From Candidatus Hydrothermota bacterium (GTDB lineage Bacteria > Hydrothermota > Hydrothermia > UBA1063): a stretch of 5,862 nt of DNA. Where the stretch lies: the NCBI GenBank assembly GCA_003644895.1, contig QNDO01000103.1, positions 1-5,862 of the forward strand, given 5' to 3'. Position numbers and translations under genes: made by a program. Below are positions 1 to 5,862 of the stretch, in pieces (the stretch's first letter is position 1; each line of letters starts with the position of its first letter). The notes below the pieces were generated by a model. The model was not told where the DNA came from. It saw only the letters and a program-made list of their open reading frames with translations, and searched no databases.

Positions 1-741
1 AATAGCTTTGCCGCCTCTCATTATATAATCGTCTATTGCTTTCTTTTGAGATTCTCTGAGACTATCCAATCCAATCACCATAAGACAATTGGTACTTGGA
101 GGGATTATACTATCAATAACCCTCACAGTCATTTCATTAGATAAGGTATCCTTTAATACTTTAAAATCTTCAAGCTTCGATTCACCTTTACCCAGAATTA
201 TTCCTACGACTCTCTGTTTACCTGCAGTGAGTTTTAAGATCTTTGATGTAAGAAGATACTCTAAATTGGAAGCTTCTTTAACAACAGGAATCTTCTCAAC
301 CTTATCTTCATAAAATATGGCTACCCCGAGATACCCTCTCACTGCTTTAATTTCGTCCTTTTCGTACACATTGACCTGAATAGCTGGAATGCCCAGCCTG
401 AAGGCTTGTTGTTCTAACTTCTTATCTTTTGTAGGATCGAAAAATTCAACCTGGATTTTACCATGTGCATACGATTTGTACTCTTCAAGAAGGTCTTTCA
501 GCTGCTCCTTAATTGGCAGGAGATATGGTGGAAGATTCTCGGAAAAGAAGACTTTAACAATCACAATGTCATCGAGATTTTTCAAAATTTCTTTAGTGGA
601 AGAAGAGAGGGTATACCTTTTATTTTCCGTAAGGTCCAGTCGTGCATGCCAGTTTGTAGATATTATATTGATAAGCAAAAAAGCAGCCAAAATATAAATC
701 ACAAAAAACCAATTTTTTGCTCTTATATTTTTTCCTTTCAT
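1..741 (-). CDS. GldG-like ABC transporter auxiliary protein (3' truncated by window edge)
   Basis: I translated this by hand from the minus strand. An open frame of 247 codons begins at ATG 741-739 and runs off the left edge without a stop, so the C-terminal part is missing. One hydrophobic segment (about residues 11-29) follows a short basic N-terminus, giving an N-in membrane anchor with the rest outside. Next comes the family hallmark DLTENKRYTLS (36-46). Further on are FFDPTKD (100-106), a hydrophobic beta-rich stretch, LEYLLTSKILKL (160-171), a GKGE motif (184-187) where relatives often have GHGE, and DYIMRGGK (238-245). These match the GldG / ABC_transp_aux family, extracytoplasmic partners of ABC-2 exporters. 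The start overlaps the permease stop as ATGA and has its own AGGAG at 754-750, 8 nt upstream. The substrate is unknown. The family call is firm; the cellular role is inference. Confidence 0.85.
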   Translation of the reverse strand, partial: MKGKNIRAKNWFFVIYILAAFLLINIISTNWHARLDLTENKRYTLSSSTKEILKNLDDIVIVKVFFSENLPPYLLPIKEQLKDLLEEYKSYAHGKIQVEFFDPTKDKKLEQQAFRLGIPAIQVNVYEKDEIKAVRGYLGVAIFYEDKVEKIPVVKEASNLEYLLTSKILKLTAGKQRVVGIILGKGESKLEDFKVLKDTLSNEMTVRVIDSIIPPSTNCLMVIGLDSLRESQKKAIDDYIMRGGKAI

Positions 742-1451
742 GGCCTTTTCTCCTTTATCACGTAATAAGTTAAGAAGATAAAGAATGCAATGAAAGAAAG
801 ATAGTAAATTAAGTCTCTTGTGTCAAGGACACCTCGTGCGATACTTTTGAAATGATATCCCAATCCAAGAAATTGAAATACTGAAGCTACTCCCTGAGGA
901 AGTGATATAGTGACCAACCTTTCACCAATAATAAAGAAAAAGAAAGTAATGATGGCCCCAAGTATAAATGCTACAACCTGATTTTTGGTTAGCGATGAGG
1001 CGAACATTCCTATAGAAATATACGCAGCACCCAGAAACAAAGTTCCGATATAACTTCCAATCACTTGTCCCCAGTCAAGATTCCCTAAGATGGATATAGA
1101 TACTGGAATAATCAAGGTAAGAAATATTGAAAATGTGAAAAATAAGAAGCTAGCAAGAAATTTCCCCAACACAAATTCCCATTCATTCACTGGCATGGTG
1201 AGAGCTATCTCAAGAGTCCCTGATTTCCTTTCCTCAGCAAAAAGTTTCATTGTAATTGCCGGAATAAACAGAAGGAAAATCCAGGGGAGTAATGTAAAGA
1301 AATCTCTCATGTCAGCTTGATTCATTAGGAAAAAACCCCGCATGAAGAGCCATGATGTTACTGAAAGGAAAATAACTAGATAAATATAACCCATTGGAGA
1401 AATAAAATAAGATAGAATTTCTTTTCTAGCCACAAGAATTGTCCGTTTCAT
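738..1451 (-). CDS. ABC-2 type permease, GldF-like
   Basis: A complete 237-residue integral membrane protein with six predicted membrane segments at about residues 21-42, 51-70, 97-122, 132-153, 157-176 and 214-232. The cytoplasmic stretch between segments 2 and 3 carries FAEERKSGTLEIALTMPV (71-88), the characteristic E-R-x-x-G-T-L-E coupling motif of ABC-2 permeases, expected to contact the ATPase. Length and order match GldF-type permeases of about 240 residues, which work as a dimer with an ATPase encoded next door. The start codon overlaps the ATPase stop (ATGA, 1451-1448), and AGGAGG lies 6 nt upstream inside the end of the ATPase gene, which supports this start. The stop overlaps the start of the GldG-like gene in the same way, so the three products are probably made in a fixed ratio. 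It probably forms the membrane channel or flippase part of the complex; the substrate cannot be read from sequence. Confidence 0.9.
   Translation of the reverse strand: MKRTILVARKEILSYFISPMGYIYLVIFLSVTSWLFMRGFFLMNQADMRDFFTLLPWIFLLFIPAITMKLFAEERKSGTLEIALTMPVNEWEFVLGKFLASFLFFTFSIFLTLIIPVSISILGNLDWGQVIGSYIGTLFLGAAYISIGMFASSLTKNQVVAFILGAIITFFFFIIGERLVTISLPQGVASVFQFLGLGYHFKSIARGVLDTRDLIYYLSFIAFFIFLTYYVIKEKRP
749..756 (-). promoter_or_regulatory. Ribosome binding site of the GldG-like gene, inside the permease gene
   Basis: AAAGGAGA on the minus strand (core AGGAG 754-750, 8 nt before the ATG at 741) lies in the last codons of the permease gene. It decides the start of the truncated GldG-like frame. 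Confidence 0.75.
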
Positions 1452-2383
1452 GCCTCTCCTCCTGTTAACCTCAAAAATACCTCTTCCAGTGTGGCTTTTT
1501 CTCTCCTCATCTCAAGAATTGGGAAATTATAGTCTTTGGCAAAGTTGAAAATTTCTTCTCTAATGTCCCTATTCTCAGGCCCACGTAAAACAAATGTTGA
1601 TGCTTCATCCTCTTTCCCAACAAATTTAATATCTTCAAGAAATGTAAGTGACTGCAACTTTTGCCTAATTTCTTTTTCGTCACCTTTGAAAGTGACATGT
1701 AGCAGATTTCCACCCTTTGCTATGATACTCAATTCATCGGGGGTCCCTCTTGCAACAATTTCGCCCTTGTTGATTATTATTACACTACTGCAAACAGCCT
1801 GTACCTCCTGCATAATGTGTGTGGAAAGTAAAACTGTTTTTTCTCGGGCAAGCTCCTTTATCAAATTTCTGATCTCCAATATTTGATGAGGATCAAGACC
1901 ACTGGTTGGTTCATCAAGGATGAGAATAGATGGGTCATGAAGAAGAGCCCTTGCTAGTCCAACCCTTTGTCTGAAACCCTTGGAAAGATCTCCAATTGGT
2001 CTAGTAAGAACTTCTTTGATACCTGTTTGATCCACCACTGTTTTAAGCCGCTCTTTAAATCTCCTTCCATCCATTCCGTAAATTTTTCCCGATATAAGCA
2101 GCAATTCATAAGGGGTGATGTCTTCATAGAGAGGGTTATCCTCAGGTAGATATCCTATTTCTCTTTTAACAATCTCGGGCCTTTCTTCTATATTTATATC
2201 TTTCACAAATACCTGCCCTCTGTCTGCATATAAAAATCCCGTAATAATTCTCATGGTGGTTGTTTTACCTGCGCCGTTAGGACCCAGAAGCCCTACAATC
2301 TCACCCTTCGAAACTTCAAAACTTACATCCTTTACTGCTTGAATCGAGCCAAAAGCCTTCCATATCCCCTCCACTCTAATCAT
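1448..2383 (-). CDS. ABC transporter ATP-binding protein, GldA/CcmA-like
   Basis: A complete 311-residue cytoplasmic ATPase. Visible motifs are Walker A GPNGAGKT (34-41), the Q-loop region GYLPED (77-82) with Glu where classical ABC proteins have Gln, signature LSKGFRQR (133-140), Walker B ILILDEP (153-159) with catalytic Glu158, D-loop SGLDP (161-165) and H-switch His189. The LSKGF variant and GYLPE are usual in the CcmA/GldA multidrug-type subfamily, so they do not indicate loss of function. After the roughly 220-residue nucleotide-binding domain comes a C-terminal extension of about 85 residues ending in ATLEEVFLRLTGGE (297-310), the typical tail of this subfamily. It is the first gene of the operon. 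AAAGGAGG lies 6 nt before the ATG, and a candidate promoter sits upstream in the divergent gap. It should power the adjacent ABC-2 permease. A specific gene name is not justified outside Bacteroidetes. Confidence 0.93.
   Translation of the reverse strand: MIRVEGIWKAFGSIQAVKDVSFEVSKGEIVGLLGPNGAGKTTTMRIITGFLYADRGQVFVKDINIEERPEIVKREIGYLPEDNPLYEDITPYELLLISGKIYGMDGRRFKERLKTVVDQTGIKEVLTRPIGDLSKGFRQRVGLARALLHDPSILILDEPTSGLDPHQILEIRNLIKELAREKTVLLSTHIMQEVQAVCSSVIIINKGEIVARGTPDELSIIAKGGNLLHVTFKGDEKEIRQKLQSLTFLEDIKFVGKEDEASTFVLRGPENRDIREEIFNFAKDYNFPILEMRREKATLEEVFLRLTGGEA
1458..1463 (-). promoter_or_regulatory. Ribosome binding site of the ABC-2 permease gene, inside the ATPase gene
   Basis: AGGAGG on the minus strand, 6 nt before the ATG at 1451, lies within the last codons of the upstream ATPase gene. 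With the ATGA overlap it supports coupled, but independently capable, initiation. Confidence 0.8.
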
Positions 2384-2389
2384 AAGAGA

Positions 2390-2397
2390 CCTCCTTT
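2390..2397 (-). promoter_or_regulatory. Ribosome binding site of the ABC ATPase gene
   Basis: AAAGGAGG on the minus strand, 6 nt before the ATG at 2383. It is a near-complete anti-16S match and fixes this start codon. Confidence 0.85.
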
Positions 2398-2435
2398 ATA
2401 CGGAATCCTGATATTATATATATTTTTATATTTTT

Positions 2436-2464
2436 ATTTTATTTTTGTATCCATGTCTTTTCAA
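2436..2464 (-). promoter_or_regulatory. Candidate promoter of the ABC operon
   Basis: On the minus strand, TTGAAA (2464-2459) is followed after 17 nt by TAAAAT (2441-2436). This matches the sigma-70 consensus at 5 of 6 bases in each box. It would start transcription near 2429 and leave a leader of about 46 nt before the ATPase start. The surrounding DNA is extremely AT-rich (2411-2450), so chance -10-like hexamers are common and other starts are possible. An inverted repeat overlaps the -35 box. Confidence 0.5.
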
Positions 2465-2473
2465 CTGATTGAA
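2460..2473. repeat. Short inverted repeat TTCAA-N4-TTGAA
   Basis: Perfect 5-nt arms (2460-2464 and 2469-2473) flank CTGA. The left arm coincides with the -35 box of the proposed minus-strand promoter, a position where a repressor could act. The arms are short and could arise by chance in AT-rich DNA; no regulator gene is visible in the window. Confidence 0.3.
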
Positions 2474-2518
2474 TACTCAGCTCTATCTTTGCATACATGT
2501 GTTTACAATTAACATTCA

Positions 2519-2547
2519 TTGACAATACAGTGAAACTTCATTATAAT
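2519..2547 (+). promoter_or_regulatory. Consensus sigma-70-type promoter of the aminotransferase gene
   Basis: TTGACA at 2519-2524 and TATAAT at 2542-2547 are separated by exactly 17 nt, an exact match in both hexamers with optimal spacing. Transcription should start near 2554, giving a leader of about 50 nt. The first box lies 55 nt from the proposed divergent promoter's -35, so the two promoters do not overlap. The sequence implies strong, perhaps constitutive, expression; no obvious operator overlaps it. Confidence 0.85.
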
Positions 2548-2592
2548 GGAATATGATATCTTCACTAATATTTCCTTTAGAAACCCCAAAAC

Positions 2593-2599
2593 AAGGAGG
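2593..2599 (+). promoter_or_regulatory. Ribosome binding site of the aminotransferase gene
   Basis: AAGGAGG, 5 nt before the ATG at 2605. This supports that start over the in-frame ATG four codons later (Met5), which would lie 17 nt away. Confidence 0.85.
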
Positions 2600-2604
2600 C
2601 ATTT

Positions 2605-3819
2605 ATGAATGCTGATATGGAAAAAATATGGGGCAAAACGTTTGCTAAAAGAACAGAAAAGATTAAAAGTAGCGTCATCAGGGAACTTCTAAAAATTACC
2701 CAGCAGCCCGATATAATTTCATTTGCTGGTGGTCTTCCTGCACCGGAATTATTCCCTATCAGAGAAATAGAAGAAGCATGTAGATACCTTTTACCTAGAC
2801 TGGGACAGAAAATGCTACAATACAGCCCCACAGAAGGCATACAGCAACTCAAGGAATTTCTCGCAGAAAAAATGCAGAAATACGGGGTACCTGCTGAACC
2901 AGAAAATATTCTTCCAACCCATGGTTCACAACAAGCTCTTGACCTGATAGGAAAAGTTTTTATTAACGAAGGAGATAAAATACTCACATCCCGTCCCACG
3001 TATCTTGGTGCAATTCAAGCATGGAATGCATATGCTCCTGAATACATGACGGTAAGAATGGATGACCATGGAATGACCGTTGACGAAATGGAAGAGATAC
3101 TGAAAAATCATAAGATTAAATTTATCTACGTTTTGCCTAATTTCCATAACCCTGCAGGAGTCACACTTTCACTGGAAAGAAGAAAAAAAATAACCGAGCT
3201 TGCGGAAAAATATGATACTTTCATTGTTGAAGACGATCCGTATGGAGAATTGAGATATGAAGGGGAGGACCTTCCAACTTTAATCTCCATGAAAAAAGAA
3301 CGGGTTATCTATTTAAGTACATTCTCAAAAACCCTTGCTCCTGGATTGAGGCTGGCATGGATAACTGCTCCTAGTTTCGTAATTAAAAAACTTGTCCAGG
3401 CAAAACAGGGTGCTGACCTCCATACTGGGACTTTTGTACAGTATATCGCATGGGATGTTGCAGATCGTGGAATAATAAAGGCACACGTGAAGAAGATTAG
3501 AGAAGTCTATAAAAGGCGGAGAGATCTGATGCTTGAAGCTATGGAAAAATATTTTCCAAAGAAAGGAGTTAAGTGGACAAGACCGGAAGGTGGCATGTTC
3601 CTCTGGGTTATTCTACCAGAAGGTGTGGATACAGCTAAATTACTGGAAAAAGCGGTGGAGAGAAAAGTTGCTTATGTTCCCGGATTTGCCTTCTATCCCA
3701 ATGCAGACGATGGTCACAATACAATGCGCCTTAATTTTTCCAATGCTAGTGAAGAAAACATCGTGGAGGGCATCAAACGCCTCGGCGAGCTTCTTAAGGA
3801 AGAACTTGGAGAAAAGTGA
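2605..3819 (+). CDS. PLP-dependent aminotransferase, LysN / 2-aminoadipate-type (fold type I)
   Basis: A complete 404-residue cytoplasmic enzyme of aminotransferase class I/II without an N-terminal regulator domain. It has the flexible substrate-lid segment SFAGGLPAPELFP (39-51) and YSPTEG (73-78), whose Tyr73 reaches the partner subunit's cofactor. PLP-binding residues are GSQQ (107-110), NPAG (182-185), Asp210 and Tyr213 in VEDDPYG, Schiff-base Lys242 in STFSKTLAPGLR, phosphate-binding Arg249, and carboxylate-binding Arg375 in MRLNFS. All catalytic positions are intact, and the length fits LysN and the archaeal aromatic aminotransferases (about 400). The reaction is transfer of an amino group between an amino acid and a 2-oxo acid, usually 2-oxoglutarate/glutamate. 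The substrate may be 2-aminoadipate, aromatic or branched-chain; these enzymes are often broad. It stands alone between its own promoter and a terminator, with no pathway neighbour, so no gene symbol is given. Confidence 0.92.
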   Translation: MNADMEKIWGKTFAKRTEKIKSSVIRELLKITQQPDIISFAGGLPAPELFPIREIEEACRYLLPRLGQKMLQYSPTEGIQQLKEFLAEKMQKYGVPAEPENILPTHGSQQALDLIGKVFINEGDKILTSRPTYLGAIQAWNAYAPEYMTVRMDDHGMTVDEMEEILKNHKIKFIYVLPNFHNPAGVTLSLERRKKITELAEKYDTFIVEDDPYGELRYEGEDLPTLISMKKERVIYLSTFSKTLAPGLRLAWITAPSFVIKKLVQAKQGADLHTGTFVQYIAWDVADRGIIKAHVKKIREVYKRRRDLMLEAMEKYFPKKGVKWTRPEGGMFLWVILPEGVDTAKLLEKAVERKVAYVPGFAFYPNADDGHNTMRLNFSNASEENIVEGIKRLGELLKEELGEK

Positions 3820-3835
3820 GCTTCATACTGTAATT

Positions 3836-3868
3836 GAGGGGGGCGGGAAGTTAATCCCTGCCCCCCTC
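3836..3868. terminator. GC-rich hairpin between convergent genes, probable bidirectional terminator
   Basis: Left arm 3836-3847 (GAGGGGGGCGGG) pairs with right arm 3856-3868 (CCCTGCCCCCCTC). This gives 12 base pairs with one bulged T (3859) and an 8-nt loop. It begins 16 nt after the aminotransferase stop and lies 15 nt from the stop of the convergent RND gene, almost centred in the gap. The following U-tract is weak on the plus strand (CTTAAATTCT) and absent on the minus strand. Intrinsic termination is therefore likely but not textbook; the hairpin could also mainly protect 3' ends. Confidence 0.7.
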
Positions 3869-3883
3869 CTTAAATTCTAAACC

Positions 3884-5862
3884 TTATTCTTCAGGTGGTT
3901 TAATTTTCTCAAAAATCGTATAAATTACAGGAATCACGAAGAGCGTGAGGATCATAGCTGTGAAGAGACCACCAATTATAGCGATGGCCATTGGACTTCT
4001 CATTTCAGCACCGTGACCGTGTGTGGAAAGAGCCATGGGAAGCATACCAAAAATTGTGGTGAGACCCGCTATCATCACTGGTCTTAATCTGATAGAAGCA
4101 CCTTCCACAACTGCTTCGTAATCAGGAACTCCTTTATTCCTCAGTTGTTTTATCAATGTAATCATAACTATCCCTTCATTAACCGCTATACCTATCAAAA
4201 TAAGCACTCCCACAAGAGATGGAACGGATATAGTAGTTCCTGTTATCAAGAATATTAACACCACCCCTATAATAGCAAGAGGGAGCGAGAAAATCACAAT
4301 AAACGGATCCTTAAATGATTCAAATTGTGCAGCCATTATCATATACACCAGTAATGCTGCTCCTATAATTGCAAACAGCATATTCTTAATCATTTCCTGT
4401 ATCTGCTCAAATTCACCAGAAAGCTCTATACTGTATCCCGTAGGAACAGAGATAGATTTTAATACTTTACTAATATCTCTCATTATTTCCCCTGTACTCC
4501 GCCCTTTATTGTCCGCCATAACCTTAACAACTCTTGATTGTTTTTCTCTATCAATCTGAATCGGCCCTAGTGCAAAAGAGAAATCTGCCACTTCTTTCAG
4601 AGGAATAATACTCCCTGCAGGTGTTTTAATCGGGAAGTATTTAACCCTGGTATAATCCTCTTTAAGAAATGTAGTGTCAGCTTTCACCACAATATCATAC
4701 TCCTTACCCTTTTTCTTAAACAGGGATACTTTCGAACCATGGAGAGCAATTTGGAGTTCCCTCTGAATACCCGCTGCACTCAGTCCATAATAAGCAGCCT
4801 TCACTCTATTTATATGTATTCTAAATTCAGGTTTTGCTTTTTTGAGAGAAATTTCTGGAAGATAAACTCCCTCAATTTTTGAAATCTCTGTTTTTATTTT
4901 TTCAGCGAGGGCATTCATTTCATCTAAGTCTTCACCATATATATTGATCTGAATAGGTCTCGCATTGGCACCAAGAAACATCATGCGTGTCATATCAAAG
5001 GCTTTTACCATAGCCCCATGATAGTTTGGAATCTTTGAGAGAAAATCGTTTATAACTTCGTAAGAAGTCCTGTCTCTCAAGGAGGGGTCTTTCAACGAAA
5101 GAGTAATGGTTCCTGTGTGAGATCCCGAGGCCCCACCAAGCGAAAGACCACCTTCTTCTCCAAAAACTCCTCCAATAGCAACAACATCTTCAATTTCAGG
5201 ATACTGAGAAGCTATTTCAGAGAGTCTATCAAGGTAATTTTCTGTTTCTTTTAATGAGGTTCCAGGGGGTAATTCTACCTGAACTATTCCAAAAGTCCGG
5301 TCCATCTGAGGCATAAATTCGATGCCTATGAATTTAATAAGTATCAGGGAAACAAGAAAAAGCCCTGCTGTTATACCAAGGATAAGCCCTCTCTTTCTTA
5401 GTACAAATTTTTCGAGTATTTTTCTGTAAAATCTTTTAATTGGTCCAAACCAGTATTCCCTGGTTGCTTCCTTAACTGCAACTTTTCTTTTCACTATTTG
5501 GGATGTAAGCATAGGAATAATTGTAACTGAGACGAACAACGATGCTAAAAGCACAGAGGTTACAGTTACAGCTAGAGGCTTTGTAATCTGTCCAATCATT
5601 CCCCCTATATATATAAGGGGCAAAAATACGGCAATATTTGTGAAAGTTGAAGCTGATATTGCCAGCCATACCTCCTGTGCCCCATTTATTGCAGCTTCCT
5701 TCGGGCCTTCGCCCATCTCTTCGTGCCTGAAAATATTTTCAGTAACCACAATGGCAGCATCTACTAACATCCCAACACCTAAAGCGATACCTCCAAGGGT
5801 CATCATGTTAAGTGTGTATCCGAAGGCATGAAGAACTATAAAAGTTAAAACTACAGAAAGAG
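3884..5862 (-). CDS. RND efflux pump inner-membrane protein, HAE1/AcrB-type (5' truncated by window edge)
   Basis: The frame is open to the right edge, so the Met codons at 5806 and 5803 are internal. 658 residues are visible from the first full codon at 5860, against about 1,020-1,050 for the family, so roughly the first 350 are missing. It starts in TM3-TM4 with NMMTLGGIALGVGMLVDAAIVV (the relay Asp is residue 34), then TM5-TM6 and TM7 (about 160-178). FMPQMDRTFGIVQVELPPG (182-200) opens the second periplasmic porter loop and marks the HAE1 drug/hydrophobe type, not heavy-metal HME. TM8-TM12 span about 490-646 and the end is EKIKPPEE. The protein works as a proton-driven trimer with a periplasmic adaptor and an outer-membrane channel, exporting drugs, lipids or other amphiphiles. 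TM4 has Asp-Ala and TM10 has Asn-Glu (561-562) where AcrB has Asp-Asp and Lys-Asn. Promoter and partners are out of view. Confidence 0.93.
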   Translation of the reverse strand, partial: LSVVLTFIVLHAFGYTLNMMTLGGIALGVGMLVDAAIVVTENIFRHEEMGEGPKEAAINGAQEVWLAISASTFTNIAVFLPLIYIGGMIGQITKPLAVTVTSVLLASLFVSVTIIPMLTSQIVKRKVAVKEATREYWFGPIKRFYRKILEKFVLRKRGLILGITAGLFLVSLILIKFIGIEFMPQMDRTFGIVQVELPPGTSLKETENYLDRLSEIASQYPEIEDVVAIGGVFGEEGGLSLGGASGSHTGTITLSLKDPSLRDRTSYEVINDFLSKIPNYHGAMVKAFDMTRMMFLGANARPIQINIYGEDLDEMNALAEKIKTEISKIEGVYLPEISLKKAKPEFRIHINRVKAAYYGLSAAGIQRELQIALHGSKVSLFKKKGKEYDIVVKADTTFLKEDYTRVKYFPIKTPAGSIIPLKEVADFSFALGPIQIDREKQSRVVKVMADNKGRSTGEIMRDISKVLKSISVPTGYSIELSGEFEQIQEMIKNMLFAIIGAALLVYMIMAAQFESFKDPFIVIFSLPLAIIGVVLIFLITGTTISVPSLVGVLILIGIAVNEGIVMITLIKQLRNKGVPDYEAVVEGASIRLRPVMIAGLTTIFGMLPMALSTHGHGAEMRSPMAIAIIGGLFTAMILTLFVIPVIYTIFEKIKPPEE

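Noticed and set aside
89..765. Overlapping plus-strand open frames of 74-102 codons
   Set aside because: They lie antisense to the GldG-like coding frame, lack a family signature, and have no good ribosome binding site. They are shadows of the real minus-strand gene.
1971..1989. Non-canonical ABC signature (LSKGF) as a sign of a degenerate ATPase
   Set aside because: LSKGF and GYLPE are usual in the CcmA/GldA subfamily. Walker A, Walker B, the catalytic Glu and the H-switch are all intact.
2411..2450. AT-rich T-run tract as a terminator, origin or attachment site
   Set aside because: There is no stable GC stem, no DnaA-box cluster and no direct repeats. It is most simply the AT-rich promoter region of the divergent genes.
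2577..2999. A 140-codon minus-strand frame across the aminotransferase start
   Set aside because: It is antisense to a clear enzyme gene, covers its promoter-proximal region, is rich in Ser/Cys as shadow frames are, and has no recognisable domain.
5801..5806. Tandem Met codons as a possible start of the RND protein
   Set aside because: The frame stays open to the right edge, and the upstream codons (ending in HAFGYTLN) match the RND TM3-TM4 region, so these Met residues are internal.
1..5862. Mobile element, CRISPR array, tRNA/rRNA, riboswitch or defence system
   Set aside because: I saw no transposase or integrase motifs, no regularly spaced repeats, and no cloverleaf or rRNA-like sequence. 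Leaders are short (about 46-50 nt) and show no riboswitch-like fold. Gene content is ordinary transport and metabolism.

Overview
The window is a piece of an AT-rich bacterial chromosome with four recognisable protein-coding regions plus compact regulatory DNA. Three things point to a bacterium: strong Shine-Dalgarno sites (AAGGAGG and close variants), a full-consensus sigma-70-type promoter, and 4-nt ATGA gene overlaps. The RND efflux protein suggests a diderm (Gram-negative-type) cell. The proteins are rich in Lys, Glu and Ile, which would fit an anaerobic or moderately thermophilic lineage, but the phylum cannot be fixed from this sequence alone.

Layout: 1-2383, minus strand, is a tightly coupled three-gene operon read right to left. 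It encodes an ABC ATPase (GldA/CcmA-like), an ABC-2 permease (GldF-like) and a GldG-like auxiliary protein that runs off the left edge. Both junctions are ATGA overlaps. 2384-2604 is a divergent intergenic region with a promoter candidate on each strand. 2605-3819, plus strand, is a complete fold-type I PLP aminotransferase of the LysN / 2-aminoadipate and aromatic aminotransferase group. 3820-3883 is a short convergent gap holding a very GC-rich hairpin, probably a shared terminator. 3884-5862, minus strand, is the C-terminal two-thirds of an HAE1/AcrB-type RND pump whose N-terminus lies beyond the right edge.

How the genes relate: the ABC ATPase, permease and auxiliary protein very probably form one membrane complex. 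Its substrate is unknown; the family name comes from Bacteroidetes gliding motility, but homologous operons occur in many non-gliding bacteria. The aminotransferase is a monocistronic metabolic gene with no pathway partner in view. The RND pump belongs to a separate operon, with its likely periplasmic adaptor and outer-membrane partners out of view upstream.

No mobile element, CRISPR array, RNA gene or clearly novel system was found. The most useful second looks are the Asp-Ala (TM4) and Asn-Glu (TM10) residues in the pump's proton-relay positions, the unassigned role of the GldAFG-like operon, and the perfect-consensus promoter in front of the aminotransferase.
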